Shown piece after piece: positions 1 to 10,354 of a DNA stretch of 64,000 nucleotides. Source of the DNA: Enterococcus phoeniculicola ATCC BAA-412. Its GTDB lineage: Bacteria; Bacillota; Bacilli; Lactobacillales; Enterococcaceae. The DNA lies in the NCBI RefSeq assembly GCF_000407505.1, contig NZ_ASWE01000003.1, forward strand, positions 124,001 through 188,000, read 5' to 3'. The first letter of the stretch is position 1. Each line of letters starts with the position of its first letter. The notes under the pieces are model-generated. The model saw only the letters and a program-made list of their open reading frames with translations, searched no databases and had not been told where the DNA came from. The position numbers were made by a program, and so were the translations under genes.

Positions 1-1
1 A

Positions 2-1060
2 GCGGCACTTGTGTTAGGCGCGTGTGGAAAAGGCGGAACAGATTCTACAGATTCAACTGGTGGAAGTGCATCAGGAAAGACAGATGCCGAACATAGTGTT
101 GTTATCGTAACAGATGTTGGCGGAGTAGACGACCGTTCATTTAACCAATCTGCTTGGGAAGGTCTTCAAGCTTGGGGAAAAGAGCACGATATTTCTAGAG
201 GCGCAAACGGCTATGACTTTATTCAGTCAGATGATGCATCTCAGTACACAACAAATGTGGATTCAGCAGTCTCTCAAGGGTTTAAAACAGTCTTTGGTAT
301 TGGATACTTACTAAAAGATTCAATTGCAGCTGGAGCAACAGCCAATCCAGATGTAAACTTTGCTTTAATTGATGATGTCATTGAAAATCAAGACAATGTT
401 GTTTCTGCAACATTTAAAGATAATGAAGCAGCTTACCTAGCAGGATATGCAGCAGCCTACACAACAAAAACAGATAAACTAGGCTTTATCGGCGGGGAAG
501 AAGGCGTAGTAATCGATCGCTTCCAAGCTGGATTTGAAAAAGGCGTAGCAGATGCTGCGAAAGAATTGAAAAAAGATATTAAAGTTGATGTGAAATATGC
601 AGCTTCATTTGGTGATTCAGCAAAAGGAAAAGCATTAGCAGCGGCAATGTATCAAGGTGGAGTAGATATTATTTATCATGCTTCAGGCGGTACAGGAGCG
701 GGTGTCTTCCAAGAAGCGAAAGCATTGAACGAAGCAGGCGACAAAGATAAAGTTTGGGTTATCGGCGTAGATAGCGACCAACAAGATGAAGGAAAATACA
801 AAAATAAAAAAGAAGGAAAAGATGATAATTTTACTTTGACTTCTACACTTAAAGGCGTGGGTGCTGCAGTAGAAGATATTTCTACTCGTGCACTAGAAGG
901 AAAATTCCCTGGTGGAGAACATTTAGTTTATGGCTTGAAAGATGGCGGAGTAGATTTAACTGATGGATTCCTTTCAGATGAAGCAAAAACTGCCGTAGCC
1001 TCTGCAAAAGAAAAAGTAATTGCGGGCGACGTTGAAGTACCAGAAGCACCAGCTAAGTAA
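2..1060 (+). CDS. BMP-family nucleoside-binding lipoprotein, 5' end cut by window
   Basis: Substrate-binding lipoprotein of the BMP/PnrA family, which captures nucleosides outside the membrane for an ABC importer. The window opens inside the signal peptide: the first readable codons give A-L-V-L-G-A-C, a lipobox whose Cys would be lipidated. The mature protein begins with a Ser/Gly/Thr/Asp-rich linker, then the BMP hallmark DVGGVDDRSFNQSAWEGL. The GTG at position 11 is an internal Val codon, not the start. The three transporter genes and the deoB-punA-deoD salvage genes follow, so a nucleoside substrate is inferred from context. About 15-20 N-terminal residues are missing. Confidence 0.93.
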   Translation, partial: AALVLGACGKGGTDSTDSTGGSASGKTDAEHSVVIVTDVGGVDDRSFNQSAWEGLQAWGKEHDISRGANGYDFIQSDDASQYTTNVDSAVSQGFKTVFGIGYLLKDSIAAGATANPDVNFALIDDVIENQDNVVSATFKDNEAAYLAGYAAAYTTKTDKLGFIGGEEGVVIDRFQAGFEKGVADAAKELKKDIKVDVKYAASFGDSAKGKALAAAMYQGGVDIIYHASGGTGAGVFQEAKALNEAGDKDKVWVIGVDSDQQDEGKYKNKKEGKDDNFTLTSTLKGVGAAVEDISTRALEGKFPGGEHLVYGLKDGGVDLTDGFLSDEAKTAVASAKEKVIAGDVEVPEAPAK

Positions 1061-1062
1061 TA

Positions 1063-1175
1063 GAAGCAATTTCATAGCCTTGTTGAACGATTTGTTTAGC
1101 AGGGCTATGCTTCAATCAAAAATGATAGTCTTTTAGGAAAGCTGCGCTTTTAAGCATTGTTTTCCTAAGAGTCTA
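1063..1175 (+). promoter_or_regulatory. Two consecutive hairpins between lipoprotein and ATPase genes
   Basis: The 192-bp gap holds two stems: 1063-1113 (catagccttg with cagggctatg, extended by gaagc/gcttc) and 1126-1175 (tagtcttttaggaaa with tttcctaagagtcta, two imperfect pairs). Neither is followed by a clear U-run. Inference: they protect the 3' end of the lipoprotein message or cause partial termination, so the binding protein is made in excess over the membrane components. Confidence 0.5.
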
Positions 1176-1252
1176 ATCACTCTCAAAAGTATTAAATATT
1201 ATAGAAATAGCACTTATTTGTAGACTGTTGCAAGGGATTAAAAATCGTTAGG

Positions 1253-2833
1253 ATGTGGAAAAACGTGGTTCAAGAAAACTTTGTCATTGAGATGCGTGAC
1301 ATTACAAAGCAATTTGGCACTTTTAAAGCAAATGACCAAATTAATTTGCAAGTGAAGCGTGGAGAAATTCATGCATTGTTGGGAGAAAATGGCGCTGGAA
1401 AGTCAACGTTAATGAATGTTTTGTCAGGCTTACTGCAACCAACCTCTGGAGATATCTATATGGATGGAAAAAAAGTTGCTATTTCGAGTCCGACTGTTGC
1501 CAATCGTTTAGGAATCGGAATGGTTCATCAGCATTTTATGCTAGTGGATGCCTTTACAGTAACAGAGAACATTATCTTAGGAAATGAACCGAACCGGTTG
1601 GGGATTTTAGATCGTAGAAAAGCAGTAAAAGAGATTGAAAAGCTTTCTGAGCAATATGGGCTTTCTGTAAAGTCAAATGCTTATATTCGTGATATTTCTG
1701 TAGGGATGCAACAGAGGGTGGAGATTTTAAAAACGTTGTATCGTGGAGCGGATGTTCTGATTTTTGACGAGCCGACTGCAGTGTTAACCCCTCAGGAAAT
1801 TGAGGAGTTAATGGACATTATGCATGGGTTGGTAAAAGAAGGAAAGTCAATTATCTTAATTACTCATAAGCTGGATGAAATTAAAAAAGTTGCTGATCGA
1901 TGTACAGTGATTCGCCGAGGAAAAAGTATTGGGACAGTTGATGTGAAAAATGTTTCTTCTCAACAATTAGCAGATATGATGGTAGGGCGTTCAGTTTCCT
2001 TTAAAACAGAGAAGAAACCAGCTGAACCTAAAGAAGTTGTTTTATCTGTTGAAAATATTGAGGTAAAAGAAAATCGTGGATTAACAGCAGTGAAAAATTT
2101 AAGTTTAGAGGTTCGTGCTGGAGAGGTGTTAGGGATTGCCGGAATTGATGGAAATGGACAAACTGAGTTGATACAGGCACTTACAGGGCTTAAAAAAGTG
2201 GAGTCTGGGAAAGTTCTGTTAAACGGTGATGACATTACGAACAAATCACCACGTAAAATTACAGAAGCAGGTGTGGGGCATGTTCCAGAAGATAGGCACA
2301 AATATGGACTTGTTTTAGATATGACACTTGCAGAAAATATCGCCTTACAAACTTATTATCAAGAGCCTATTAGTGAGCACGGCATCTTGAACTATAATGA
2401 AATGAATCAACTTGCTCGTGAACTGATTGAAGAATTTGATGTTCGAACTACCAATGAATTAGTTCCTGCGCGAGCTCTTTCTGGAGGGAATCAGCAAAAA
2501 GCAATTATCGCACGTGAAATCCATCGAGATCCTGATTTATTAATCGTTTCTCAACCGACTCGAGGTCTAGATGTAGGAGCGATTGAATATATCCATAAAC
2601 GACTAATTGAACAGCGGAATAAAAATAAAGCCGTACTAGTGGTCAGCTTTGAGCTAGATGAAATTCTGAACGTCTCTGATCGCATTGCTGTTTTACATGG
2701 AGGACAAATTGTAGGGATTGTAAATCCTGCAGAAACGTCTGAAAATGAATTGGGTCTAATGATGGCAGGCTATTCATTAGAGGACGCACGTAAAGAGCTA
2801 AATAAGGTAGAGGTAGGTGGTTCCGATGAGTAG
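1253..2833 (+). CDS. Nucleoside ABC importer ATP-binding protein, two fused nucleotide-binding domains
   Basis: RbsA/NupO-type ATPase that powers nucleoside import. The first half has Walker A GENGAGKST, signature VGMQQR and Walker B LIFDEPT. The second half has a degenerate Walker A (GIDGNGQTE), signature LSGGNQQK and Walker B LLIVSQPTRGLD. Such weakening of the second site is usual in this family. The start is uncertain: ATG 1253 has aggat directly against it, while GTG 1265 lies at better spacing and would remove four residues. The next gene overlaps its end by 8 bp, showing translational coupling with the permease. Confidence 0.93.
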   Translation: MWKNVVQENFVIEMRDITKQFGTFKANDQINLQVKRGEIHALLGENGAGKSTLMNVLSGLLQPTSGDIYMDGKKVAISSPTVANRLGIGMVHQHFMLVDAFTVTENIILGNEPNRLGILDRRKAVKEIEKLSEQYGLSVKSNAYIRDISVGMQQRVEILKTLYRGADVLIFDEPTAVLTPQEIEELMDIMHGLVKEGKSIILITHKLDEIKKVADRCTVIRRGKSIGTVDVKNVSSQQLADMMVGRSVSFKTEKKPAEPKEVVLSVENIEVKENRGLTAVKNLSLEVRAGEVLGIAGIDGNGQTELIQALTGLKKVESGKVLLNGDDITNKSPRKITEAGVGHVPEDRHKYGLVLDMTLAENIALQTYYQEPISEHGILNYNEMNQLARELIEEFDVRTTNELVPARALSGGNQQKAIIAREIHRDPDLLIVSQPTRGLDVGAIEYIHKRLIEQRNKNKAVLVVSFELDEILNVSDRIAVLHGGQIVGIVNPAETSENELGLMMAGYSLEDARKELNKVEVGGSDE

Positions 2834-3956
2834 TCAATCAGAAAAACTTCGGAATATTTTAGTACCGGTTCTGTCTGTTGTGATGGGATTTGCATTAGGC
2901 GCAGTGATTATGCTGATTTTTGGCTATGAGCCGATTACGGGTTATCAAGCTATGTTTCAAACAGCATTTAGAGATCAAAAAAGTATTGGGGAAATTTTTG
3001 TTATGACTGCCCCGCTAATATTCACTGCATTAGGCTTTTCTGTTGCCAATTCAGCCGGATTCTTTAACATTGGGCTATCTGGACAAGCACTATGCGGCTG
3101 GGTAGCAAGTATTTGGGTCGCTCTTTCAATGCCAGATACATCTAAATGGATTGTTTTACCAGTTTCGGTCATCACTGGTACATTAGCAGGTGCCGTTGCC
3201 GCAGCGATTCCAGGGATTTTACGTGCATACTTTGGAACGAGTGAAGTAATTGTAACAATTATGCTAAACTATGTGTTTCTTTATGCAAGTACACATATTG
3301 CCAATAATGTTATGGATTCTGATATTATGAACAATAAAGGAGTAACCAAGATGATTGGCGCAAACGGCTCTCTTCGAGTGGATTGGCTGACACAAATGAC
3401 TGGTGGCTCCCGGTTAAGTACAGGTATTTTCTTAGCACTCCTTTTCTTAGTGCTTGTCTGGGTATTAATGAAGAAAACGACTTTAGGTTATGAAATTCGT
3501 TCGGTGGGATTGAATCCTTTTGCTTCGGAGTATGCGGGAATGAGTAGTAAACGAACAATCATCACTTCCATGATTATTTCAGGTGGTTTAGCTGGAATGG
3601 GTGGGGTTGTTCAAGGATTAGGAACCTTCCAATATTTCTTTGTTCAAGGCTCTTCGTTGAGTATTGGCTTTGACGGAATGGCAGTTTCTTTACTAGGTGC
3701 TGGAAGTTCTGTGGGTATTTTCTTAGCAGCTATTCTATTCAGTATTTTAAAACTTGGTGGACAAGGAATGCAGTTTGTGGGTATTCCGCCAGAATTAGTA
3801 GATGTTGTGATTGCCTCAATTATCTTCTTTGTTGGTATCAGTTATTTAATTCGATTTATCTTAGCAAAAACTTCTGGAAGCAAAAAAGAAGTGGCAGTGG
3901 TTGAAACGATTGAAAGTAAACCAAGCGACGAAGATCAAGAAGGAGGGGTCCTCTAA
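2826..3956 (+). CDS. Nucleoside ABC importer permease (YufP/NupP-like)
   Basis: Integral membrane permease of the BPD_transp_2 family (376 aa), with about eight or more hydrophobic segments and a polar, acidic C-terminal tail. It would form the channel with the following permease. I choose ATG 2826 (MSSQSEKLRN), preceded by a purine-rich aggtaggtgg, over the in-frame GTG nine bases upstream. It overlaps the ATPase gene by 8 bp and shares a TAATG stop-start with the next permease, so all three are translationally coupled. Confidence 0.93.
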   Translation: MSSQSEKLRNILVPVLSVVMGFALGAVIMLIFGYEPITGYQAMFQTAFRDQKSIGEIFVMTAPLIFTALGFSVANSAGFFNIGLSGQALCGWVASIWVALSMPDTSKWIVLPVSVITGTLAGAVAAAIPGILRAYFGTSEVIVTIMLNYVFLYASTHIANNVMDSDIMNNKGVTKMIGANGSLRVDWLTQMTGGSRLSTGIFLALLFLVLVWVLMKKTTLGYEIRSVGLNPFASEYAGMSSKRTIITSMIISGGLAGMGGVVQGLGTFQYFFVQGSSLSIGFDGMAVSLLGAGSSVGIFLAAILFSILKLGGQGMQFVGIPPELVDVVIASIIFFVGISYLIRFILAKTSGSKKEVAVVETIESKPSDEDQEGGVL

Positions 3957-4909
3957 TGAACATTTCATTAATTGCATCAATTGTGACGCAAACATTAGTG
4001 TATGCCACACCCTTGATATTGACTGCATTGGGTGGTGTATTTTCAGAACGTAGCGGGATTGTGAACGTAGGACTTGAAGGAATCATGGTTATGGGGGCAT
4101 TTAGTGCAATTACCTTTAACTTAACTTTTGCAGAAAGCTTGGGACCTTGGGCGCCATGGGTAGCAGTTATTGTCGGAGGATTAGTCGGAATGTTGTTTTC
4201 TACACTGCACGCAGTAGCTACGGTCAATCTTCGGGCAGACCATATTATCAGTGGAACAGTGATTAACTTAATGGCTCCCGCATTAGCTGTCTTTTTGGTA
4301 AAGGTGATTTATCAAAAAGGGCAAACAGATAATATTGATCAAATCTTTGGTTATTTTAGTTTCCCTGTATTGCAGGACATTCCAGTTCTTGGTCCAATTT
4401 TCTTCAAAAACACGACTTTACCAGGTTACTTTGCAATCCTCATTGCCATTTTAGCATGGTTTATTGTGTACAAAACAAGATTTGGTTTGCGGTTACGCGC
4501 AGTTGGAGAAAATCCTCAGGCAGCAGATACCTTAGGAATTAATGTCTATCTTATGCGTTATTCAGGCGTATTGTTGTCAGGTTTCTTTGGTGGAATGGGT
4601 GGTGCGATTTTTGCCCAGTCTATCTCAGGTCGTTTCTCAGTTACTACAATCGCCGGACAAGGATTTATTGCGATGGCGGCAATGATTTTTGGAAAATGGA
4701 ATCCGCTTGGTGCAATGGGAGCGGCAATTTTCTTTGGATTTGCTCAAAACATCAGTATCGTAGGCGCCAATCTTCCTGTAATCTCTTCTATTCCAGAGGT
4801 GTATTTACAAGCAGCACCATATGTGTTGACTATCTTGGTTCTTGTTATTTTTTTAGGAAAAGCGTCTGGACCAAAAGCCAATGGAAAGAATTATATTAAA
4901 TCTAAATAA
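3956..4909 (+). CDS. Nucleoside ABC importer permease (YufQ/NupQ-like)
   Basis: Second permease of the importer, 317 aa, BPD_transp_2 family. The N-terminal hydrophobic stretch leads to the family motif GGVFSERSGIVNVGLEGIMV, followed by several membrane segments and a short basic tail. The start codon overlaps the stop of the preceding gene by one base. A terminator follows, so deoB probably also has its own promoter or depends on readthrough. The substrate is inferred from the neighbouring nucleoside phosphorylases. Confidence 0.93.
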   Translation: MNISLIASIVTQTLVYATPLILTALGGVFSERSGIVNVGLEGIMVMGAFSAITFNLTFAESLGPWAPWVAVIVGGLVGMLFSTLHAVATVNLRADHIISGTVINLMAPALAVFLVKVIYQKGQTDNIDQIFGYFSFPVLQDIPVLGPIFFKNTTLPGYFAILIAILAWFIVYKTRFGLRLRAVGENPQAADTLGINVYLMRYSGVLLSGFFGGMGGAIFAQSISGRFSVTTIAGQGFIAMAAMIFGKWNPLGAMGAAIFFGFAQNISIVGANLPVISSIPEVYLQAAPYVLTILVLVIFLGKASGPKANGKNYIKSK

Positions 4910-4917
4910 TGTTATTT

Positions 4918-4972
4918 TGAAAAAGGGTGGGACTAAGGGACAGCGTGTCTTTGTCGCCCCTTTTTTTAATAA
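4918..4972 (+). terminator. Terminator after nucleoside ABC transporter
   Basis: An imperfect stem between aaaaagggtgggac and gtcgccccttttttt, followed by a T-run. The gggtgggac wording recurs in other terminators of this window. Confidence 0.75.
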
Positions 4973-5019
4973 AATAAGGTATGATGGAGAAAGAAACTAA
5001 ATAGAAAGAAGGAATTGAC

Positions 5020-6186
5020 ATGTTTAAACGTGTACATTTGATAGTAATGGATTCAGTAGGGATTGGGGAAGCACCTGATGCAGAGAAGTTTGGTGATGTA
5101 GGCTCTGATACCCTCGGACATATTGCTGATAAAGCTGGATTGAAAATTCCTCATTTAGAAAATTTAGGTCTAGGAACTATTCGCCCGTTAAAAGGGGTAA
5201 AATCAGTCGCAGATCATAAAGGATATGCAACAAAGCTGGAAGAAGTTTCAGTAGGAAAAGATACGATGACGGGGCATTGGGAAATTATGGGCTTAAATAT
5301 TAAAAAACCATTCCGCGTATTTCCTGACGGCTTCCCAGAAGAATTATTAAAACAAATTTCTGATTTTTCAGGACGTGGAATTGTCTGCAACAAGCCTTAT
5401 AGTGGAACCGCTGTGATTGATGATTACGGCGAACATCAGATGAAAACAGGGGATTTAATTGTCTACACCTCTGCAGACCCTGTGCTGCAGATTGCGGCAC
5501 ATGAGGACATTATTCCTTTAGATGAGCTCTATCGTATTTGCCAATACGTTCGCGATATCACAAAAGATGAGCCGTATATGATTGGACGCATTATTGCCAG
5601 ACCGTATGTAGGAGAGCCAGGAAACTTCACTCGTACAAGCAACCGTCATGACTATGCACTTGATCCCTTCGGGCATACCGTTTTAGATTCTTTGAAAGAA
5701 GCAGACAAAGACGTAATTGCTGTTGGGAAAATTAATGACATTTTTAATGGTCAAGGGATCACAGAATTTGTCCGCACAAAGAGTAACATGGATGGAGTGG
5801 ACCAACTATTAGACGTGATGAAAAAAGAGTTTACAGGACTAAGTTTTACCAATTTAGTGGATTTTGATGCTCTCTTTGGTCACCGACGAGATGTTGTGGG
5901 CTATGGCAAAGCAATTGAAGAATTTGATGCCCGCATCCCAGAGATAATAGAAGCCATGGGTGAAGAGGATTTATTGATGATTACCGCAGATCATGGAAAT
6001 GATCCGACGTTCCCGGGAACCGACCATACACGTGAATATGTGCCATTACTTGTTTATAGCAAGAAGATGAAAGGGCAAGGGGCATTAAGCCAAGGATACT
6101 ATGCAGATATTTCTGCAACAATTGCTGAAAACTTTGAAGTAGCTGCCACTGAAAATGGTACAAGCTTCTTAAAATTATTAAAATAG
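5020..6186 (+). CDS. deoB: Phosphopentomutase
   Basis: Interconverts ribose/deoxyribose 1-phosphate and 5-phosphate, linking nucleoside breakdown to the pentose phosphate pathway. The 388-aa length is typical. The alkaline-phosphatase-fold metal motifs are present: MDSVGIG near the N-terminus, and ADHGNDPT plus DHTREY near the C-terminus. The insertion containing [10 protein letters not shown] holds the phosphorylated Thr region. An AGAAGGA ribosome site precedes the ATG. It is followed 10 bp later by punA, and the three salvage genes look like one operon supplied by the upstream importer. Confidence 0.97.
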   Translation: MFKRVHLIVMDSVGIGEAPDAEKFGDVGSDTLGHIADKAGLKIPHLENLGLGTIRPLKGVKSVADHKGYATKLEEVSVGKDTMTGHWEIMGLNIKKPFRVFPDGFPEELLKQISDFSGRGIVCNKPYSGTAVIDDYGEHQMKTGDLIVYTSADPVLQIAAHEDIIPLDELYRICQYVRDITKDEPYMIGRIIARPYVGEPGNFTRTSNRHDYALDPFGHTVLDSLKEADKDVIAVGKINDIFNGQGITEFVRTKSNMDGVDQLLDVMKKEFTGLSFTNLVDFDALFGHRRDVVGYGKAIEEFDARIPEIIEAMGEEDLLMITADHGNDPTFPGTDHTREYVPLLVYSKKMKGQGALSQGYYADISATIAENFEVAATENGTSFLKLLK

Positions 6187-6196
6187 GAGTGTGCAG

Positions 6197-7015
6197 ATGA
6201 AAACGTTAAGTGAAAAATTACAAGAGACGACCGATTTTCTAGCTGAAAAAGGAATTAAAGAGGTATCATTTGGTTTAATTCTAGGTTCAGGCTTGGGCGA
6301 ATTGGCGGAAGAAATTGAAGAAGCAATTGCGATTAGCTATGAAGAAATTCCCAATTTTCCAGTCTCAACTGTAGCAGGACATGCAGGGCAGCTTGTTTAT
6401 GGTACATTGTCAGGGAAAAAGGTCTTAGCTTTACAGGGAAGATTTCATTATTATGAAGGCTATTCAATGGAAACCGTTACTTATCCGGTTCGTGTTATGG
6501 CGGCACTGAATGCACACTCTGTTGTGGTGACAAATGCAAGCGGTGGTGTAAATGAATCCTTTGAACCAGGCGATTTGATGTTGATTACAGATCATTTAAA
6601 CTTTACCGGTACAAATCCATTGATTGGTGCAAATGAGGAGAATTTAGGTCCGCGTTTCCCGGATATGAGTCAAGCGTACACCATGGACTATCGTGAAAAA
6701 GCAAAAGAAGTGGCAAATGAAAAAGGCATTCATATGAAAGAAGGCGTGTATATGGGATTTTCAGGTCCAACGTATGAAACGCCCGCAGAAATTCGTATGG
6801 CTCGTACACTTGGTGCGGATGCGGTAGGTATGTCTACGGTTCCAGAAGTGATTGTCGCAGTTCATAACGGACTAAAGGTTTTAGGAATTTCTTGTATTAC
6901 AAACTTAGCTGCTGGAATGCAAGCTAATCTGAATCACGAAGAAGTTGTAGAAACTACGCAGCGTGTAAAAGCAGAATTTAAATCATTAATTAAAGAGACA
7001 CTAGCAGTCTTATAA
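6197..7015 (+). CDS. punA: Purine-nucleoside phosphorylase (trimeric type)
   Basis: Splits inosine and guanosine with phosphate to base plus ribose 1-phosphate, which DeoB then isomerises. Family motifs: LGSGLGEL near the N-terminus, GHAGQLVYG, the phosphate-site [16 protein letters not shown] and [11 protein letters not shown] place the start at ATG 6197 (272 aa), seven bases after TAGGAG. The GTG six bases upstream sits directly against that ribosome site. Its pairing with deoD, the hexameric type, covers all purine nucleosides. Confidence 0.96.
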   Translation: MKTLSEKLQETTDFLAEKGIKEVSFGLILGSGLGELAEEIEEAIAISYEEIPNFPVSTVAGHAGQLVYGTLSGKKVLALQGRFHYYEGYSMETVTYPVRVMAALNAHSVVVTNASGGVNESFEPGDLMLITDHLNFTGTNPLIGANEENLGPRFPDMSQAYTMDYREKAKEVANEKGIHMKEGVYMGFSGPTYETPAEIRMARTLGADAVGMSTVPEVIVAVHNGLKVLGISCITNLAAGMQANLNHEEVVETTQRVKAEFKSLIKETLAVL

Positions 7016-7037
7016 GTATAATAGAAGGGAGATTTTT

Positions 7038-7742
7038 ATGAGCGTTCATATTGAAGCCAAGCAAGGAGAAATTGCTGACAAAATTTTATTACCTGGAGAC
7101 CCATTACGTGCGAAATATATTGCAGAAACATTTTTAGAAGATGCGGTCTGCTACAACAATGTTAGAGGCATGTTGGGCTATACAGGAACTTATAAAGGAG
7201 AACGTATTTCTGTTCAAGGAACGGGTATGGGGATGCCTTCTGCTACTATTTATGCCCATGAATTAATCAATGAATATGGTGTGAAAAAACTGATTCGTGT
7301 GGGCACGTGTGGTGCGCTAGCAAAAGAAATTCATGTTCGCGATTTGATTATCGCTCAAGGAGCAGCAACAAGCTCTTCGATGATTGAAAAGAATTTCCAA
7401 GCATTTCATTTTCCTCCAATCGGAGACTTTGATTTGTTATTAAAAGCGTATGAAGTAGCCAAAGAAAAAGGCTTTACGACACATGTTGGAAATGTCTTGT
7501 CGGAAGATTCTTTTTACAAAGATGATTTGACAGAAACGATGAAGCTTGCCGATTTGGGTGTTATGGGTGTCGAAATGGAAGCTGCTGCCTTGTATTATCT
7601 AGGAGCAAAATTCAACGTTCAAACGTTAGCAATCATGACAGTGAGTGATCATTTAATCACAGGGGAAGAAACAACGGCTGAAGAAAGACAGACAACGTTT
7701 GCTGATATGATTCATGTAGGCTTAGAGGCAGCGATTCGTTAG
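7038..7742 (+). CDS. deoD: Purine-nucleoside phosphorylase (hexameric, DeoD-type)
   Basis: Phosphorolysis of purine nucleosides including adenosine. The 234-aa length fits the family. Visible motifs are [10 protein letters not shown] (phosphate binding) near residue 20, [16 protein letters not shown], and EMEAAALY with the substrate-binding Glu. AAGGGAG precedes the ATG. It is the last gene of the salvage operon and is followed by a clear terminator. Confidence 0.97.
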   Translation: MSVHIEAKQGEIADKILLPGDPLRAKYIAETFLEDAVCYNNVRGMLGYTGTYKGERISVQGTGMGMPSATIYAHELINEYGVKKLIRVGTCGALAKEIHVRDLIIAQGAATSSSMIEKNFQAFHFPPIGDFDLLLKAYEVAKEKGFTTHVGNVLSEDSFYKDDLTETMKLADLGVMGVEMEAAALYYLGAKFNVQTLAIMTVSDHLITGEETTAEERQTTFADMIHVGLEAAIR

Positions 7743-7802
7743 TTTTTTAGACTATAAGTTCAATGATGTGGATGAGGTTTTTAGAAAACTAAAGAGTGAG
7801 TA

Positions 7803-7840
7803 GAAGCTGGAGAAGAGAATTCTTTTTCCAGCTTTTTTCT
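7803..7840 (+). terminator. Terminator of deoB-punA-deoD operon
   Basis: Stem agaagctgga / ttccagcttttt with a loop of about 14 bases and a T-run. Confidence 0.85.
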
Positions 7841-7890
7841 TTTCCCGTGTGCTAAAATAAAAGAAAAAAGAATTTGAGAGGAGAAAGAGT

Positions 7891-9081
7891 ATGGAAAATT
7901 TTCGATTTCACGTAACAACAGATATTCGTTTTGGGAAAAATCGTTTGGATGAACTGCCAGAAGCGCTAGGTGCTTTTGGTAAGCGAGTATTACTTGTTTA
8001 TGGTGGTGGAAGTATAAAGAAAAATGGTTTATACGATGAAGTGACTTCTCGATTAAAAGAGGCATCTTTTGAGGTGTTCGACTTGTCAGGTGTGGAACCG
8101 AATCCACGAGTGGAAACCGTTCAACGAGGAATTGACAGTTGTCGAGAAAATAAAGTTGAAGTTATTTTGGCTGTTGGTGGTGGTTCAACGATTGATTGTT
8201 CAAAAGCTATCGCTGCGGGATTCTATTCAGAAAAAACACCATGGGATTTAGTGCTGGAGAGAAAAGGTTATAAGGGACCTGCTCTACCAATTATCACTAT
8301 TTTAACGCTAGCGGCTACAGGAAGTGAAATGAATGCAGGTGCGGTTATTTCAAATATGCATACGAATCAAAAATTAGGAATGGGTGGTCCTTCAATGCTG
8401 CCTAAAGTCTCATTTTTAGATCCGGAAAATACATTTACGGTACCTAAGATTCAAACTGCAGCAGGTTCTGCCGATATTCTAAGTCATTTATTTGAAAATT
8501 ATTTTGACTTAACTCCCGGAACAGATGTACAGGATGGTATTGCCGAGGGACTTATGAAATCAGTTATCAAAAACTGCCCAATTGCGTTACAGACACCTGA
8601 TGACTATGATGCTCGTGCAAATCTTATGTGGGCGAGCAGCCTTGCGTTGAACGGCTTAACAGGCAGCGGGAAAAATGGAGCATGGTCATGCCATGCAATG
8701 GAGCATGAGTTAAGTGCATTTTATGATATTACCCATGGAATTGGCTTAGCAATCTTGACGCCACGCTGGATGCTTCATGTATTAAATGAAGAAACCGCAC
8801 CGAAATTTGCACGTTTTGCGAATGAAGTTTGGGGAATTACTGAAACGGTTCCTGAGTTAGCCGCACGTATGGCTATTCAAAAAACATACGACTTTTTCCA
8901 ATCCTGTGGTATTCCAATGACCTTACCGGAAGTTGGGATTACAGATGACTCAAAATTTGAAGAGATGGCAAAGCAAGCAGTTGCTCATAGTGTAATCAGC
9001 ACAAAAGCATTTGTTCCGCTTCATGAAGAAGATGTGGTAGCCATTTATCAGGCAAGCATGAAGAAATCTAATTTTTTGTAA
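7891..9081 (+). CDS. Iron-containing NAD(P)H-dependent alcohol dehydrogenase
   Basis: Group III alcohol dehydrogenase of the butanol dehydrogenase/YqhD/YugJ type, 396 aa. The nucleotide-binding GGGST is at residues 96-100. Predicted metal ligands are Asp195 and His199 (SADILSHLFENY), His268 and His282 (CHAMEHEL to DITHGIG). The likely role is reduction of aldehydes or regeneration of NAD(P)+ during fermentation; the exact substrate cannot be read from sequence. GAGGAG precedes ATG 7891. It stands alone between two terminators and is probably monocistronic. Confidence 0.93.
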   Translation: MENFRFHVTTDIRFGKNRLDELPEALGAFGKRVLLVYGGGSIKKNGLYDEVTSRLKEASFEVFDLSGVEPNPRVETVQRGIDSCRENKVEVILAVGGGSTIDCSKAIAAGFYSEKTPWDLVLERKGYKGPALPIITILTLAATGSEMNAGAVISNMHTNQKLGMGGPSMLPKVSFLDPENTFTVPKIQTAAGSADILSHLFENYFDLTPGTDVQDGIAEGLMKSVIKNCPIALQTPDDYDARANLMWASSLALNGLTGSGKNGAWSCHAMEHELSAFYDITHGIGLAILTPRWMLHVLNEETAPKFARFANEVWGITETVPELAARMAIQKTYDFFQSCGIPMTLPEVGITDDSKFEEMAKQAVAHSVISTKAFVPLHEEDVVAIYQASMKKSNFL

Positions 9082-9193
9082 GAGGCTTACTTATTAGAGA
9101 GACAAAACTTTCTAGGTAAATAGTCTGAAATTGAGTGTGCTAAATTCGATTTTATTGTAATGGAAAGAAAAATCTGGTTTTTAAAAATAATTT

Positions 9194-9237
9194 AGAGTGA
9201 GTTCTGACGGATGAATCGTCAAATTCACTCTTTTTTA
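9194..9237 (+). terminator. Terminator of alcohol dehydrogenase gene
   Basis: agagtga pairs with ttcactct, with an inner gacg/cgtc stem and a six-T tail. In the rest of the 390-bp gap (9082-9472) I see no gene, only this element and the bidirectional terminator at 9401. Confidence 0.75.
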
Positions 9238-9400
9238 GTAGTGCTTTTTCAGATAGTATCGAAAATCTAAGTGTTTTCTTACATAGGTGACTGAAAAATC
9301 AAAGTGCGTAAGAACCGCGAATATACAGTATAAAATGAAAAGTATAAGGAAAGAAGGTAGGATTTGTTTCCTAAAAAGTATGCAGGAAGCAAATAAGAGG

Positions 9401-9462
9401 AAAAAGTGGGACAAACACCATGAGGGCTATTGCTCTCATGAGGTTTGTCCCACTCTTTTATG
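9401..9462. terminator. Bidirectional terminator between converging genes
   Basis: Long stem aaaaagtgggacaaac / gtttgtcccactctttt with an inner catgag/ctcatg stem. A-rich and T-rich flanks make it usable from both sides. It ends 10 bp from the leftward gpmA stop. Confidence 0.85.
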
Positions 9463-9472
9463 AGTATTTATC

Positions 9473-10159
9473 TTATAGATAATATTTTTTCGCAACAGTT
9501 AAATCATCGTTTAATTCATAAACAAGAGGTTGTCCTGTTGGAATTTCAAGATCCATGATGTCTTCATCAGAGATTCCTTCAATGTGTTTAGCTAGTGCAC
9601 GTAATGAGTTTCCGTGAGCAGCAACTAAAACAGTTTTATTATCTAATAATGCAGGGGCAATTTCATCTTGCCAGAAAGGTAGTGCACGTTCTAGAGTAAC
9701 TTTTAAATTTTCTCCTCCAGGAACGTCACGTTTGTCTAACATTGCATAACGACGGTCGCCTGCAGCAGACCCTTCATCTGTTGGATCCATTAATGGAGGA
9801 AGAGTATCATAAGAACGACGCCAGATGTGAACTTGTTCATCTCCGTATTTTTCAGCTGTTTCTTTTTTGTTTAGTCCTTGTAATTTTCCATAATGACGTT
9901 CATTTAGACGCCAAGATTTTACTTGAGGTACCCATAATTGATCAGAATATTCTAAGATGAAGTTACAAGTTTTAATTGCGCGAGTTAATACAGAAGTGTA
10001 GGCAATATCAAATTCAATTCCTGCTTCTTTAATTTTACGTCCGCCTTCTTTTGCTTCTTCAATTCCTTCTGGTGCTAAATCAACATCAGCCCAACCAGTG
10101 AATTGGTTTAATGCATTCCATTCACTAAGACCGTGACGAGAGAAAACTAATTTTGGCAT
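9473..10159 (-). CDS. gpmA: 2,3-bisphosphoglycerate-dependent phosphoglycerate mutase
   Basis: Glycolytic conversion of 3-phosphoglycerate to 2-phosphoglycerate. 228 aa starting [10 protein letters not shown]. The phosphohistidine is His9 in RHGLSEWN, the second catalytic His is His182 in AAHGNSLR, and Glu87 lies in RLNERHYG. The frame extends 27 codons upstream, but AAGGAG lies eight bases before the internal ATG at 10159, which also matches the family N-terminus. It is transcribed leftward toward the bidirectional terminator. Confidence 0.97.
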   Translation of the reverse strand: MPKLVFSRHGLSEWNALNQFTGWADVDLAPEGIEEAKEGGRKIKEAGIEFDIAYTSVLTRAIKTCNFILEYSDQLWVPQVKSWRLNERHYGKLQGLNKKETAEKYGDEQVHIWRRSYDTLPPLMDPTDEGSAAGDRRYAMLDKRDVPGGENLKVTLERALPFWQDEIAPALLDNKTVLVAAHGNSLRALAKHIEGISDEDIMDLEIPTGQPLVYELNDDLTVAKKYYL

Positions 10160-10280
10160 GTATAGCGCTCCTTTTACAATATAGTTTCTGAAATTTTCAA
10201 TTCCTTTCTTATTGTACAATGTTTTCATCAAGATTTCCATTGAAAAACTGAGAAAAGTTTCACAAGCTGATAAAAGAAGA

Positions 10281-10325
10281 AAAAAAGGAACAAAAATTGA
10301 CGAAAAGTCAGTTTTTTGTTCCTTC
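10281..10325 (-). terminator. Terminator downstream of resolvase-like gene
   Basis: On the minus strand, aaggaacaaaaa pairs with tttttgttcctt around an inner ctgac/gtca stem, followed by a T-run. It separates the resolvase-like gene from gpmA. Confidence 0.85.
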
Positions 10326-10354
10326 TAAAAGAAAACATAGCAGCTAATACTCAT

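Noticed and set aside
1960-2301. Long open frame on the minus strand inside the ABC ATPase gene
   Set aside because: It lies wholly within a well-supported gene, has no ribosome site and shows no family likeness; the other long antisense frames in the ribosomal and rpo genes were rejected for the same reasons.
9238-9400. Possible small gene between alcohol dehydrogenase and gpmA
   Set aside because: No ORF with a ribosome site and sensible composition was found; only terminators are clear.
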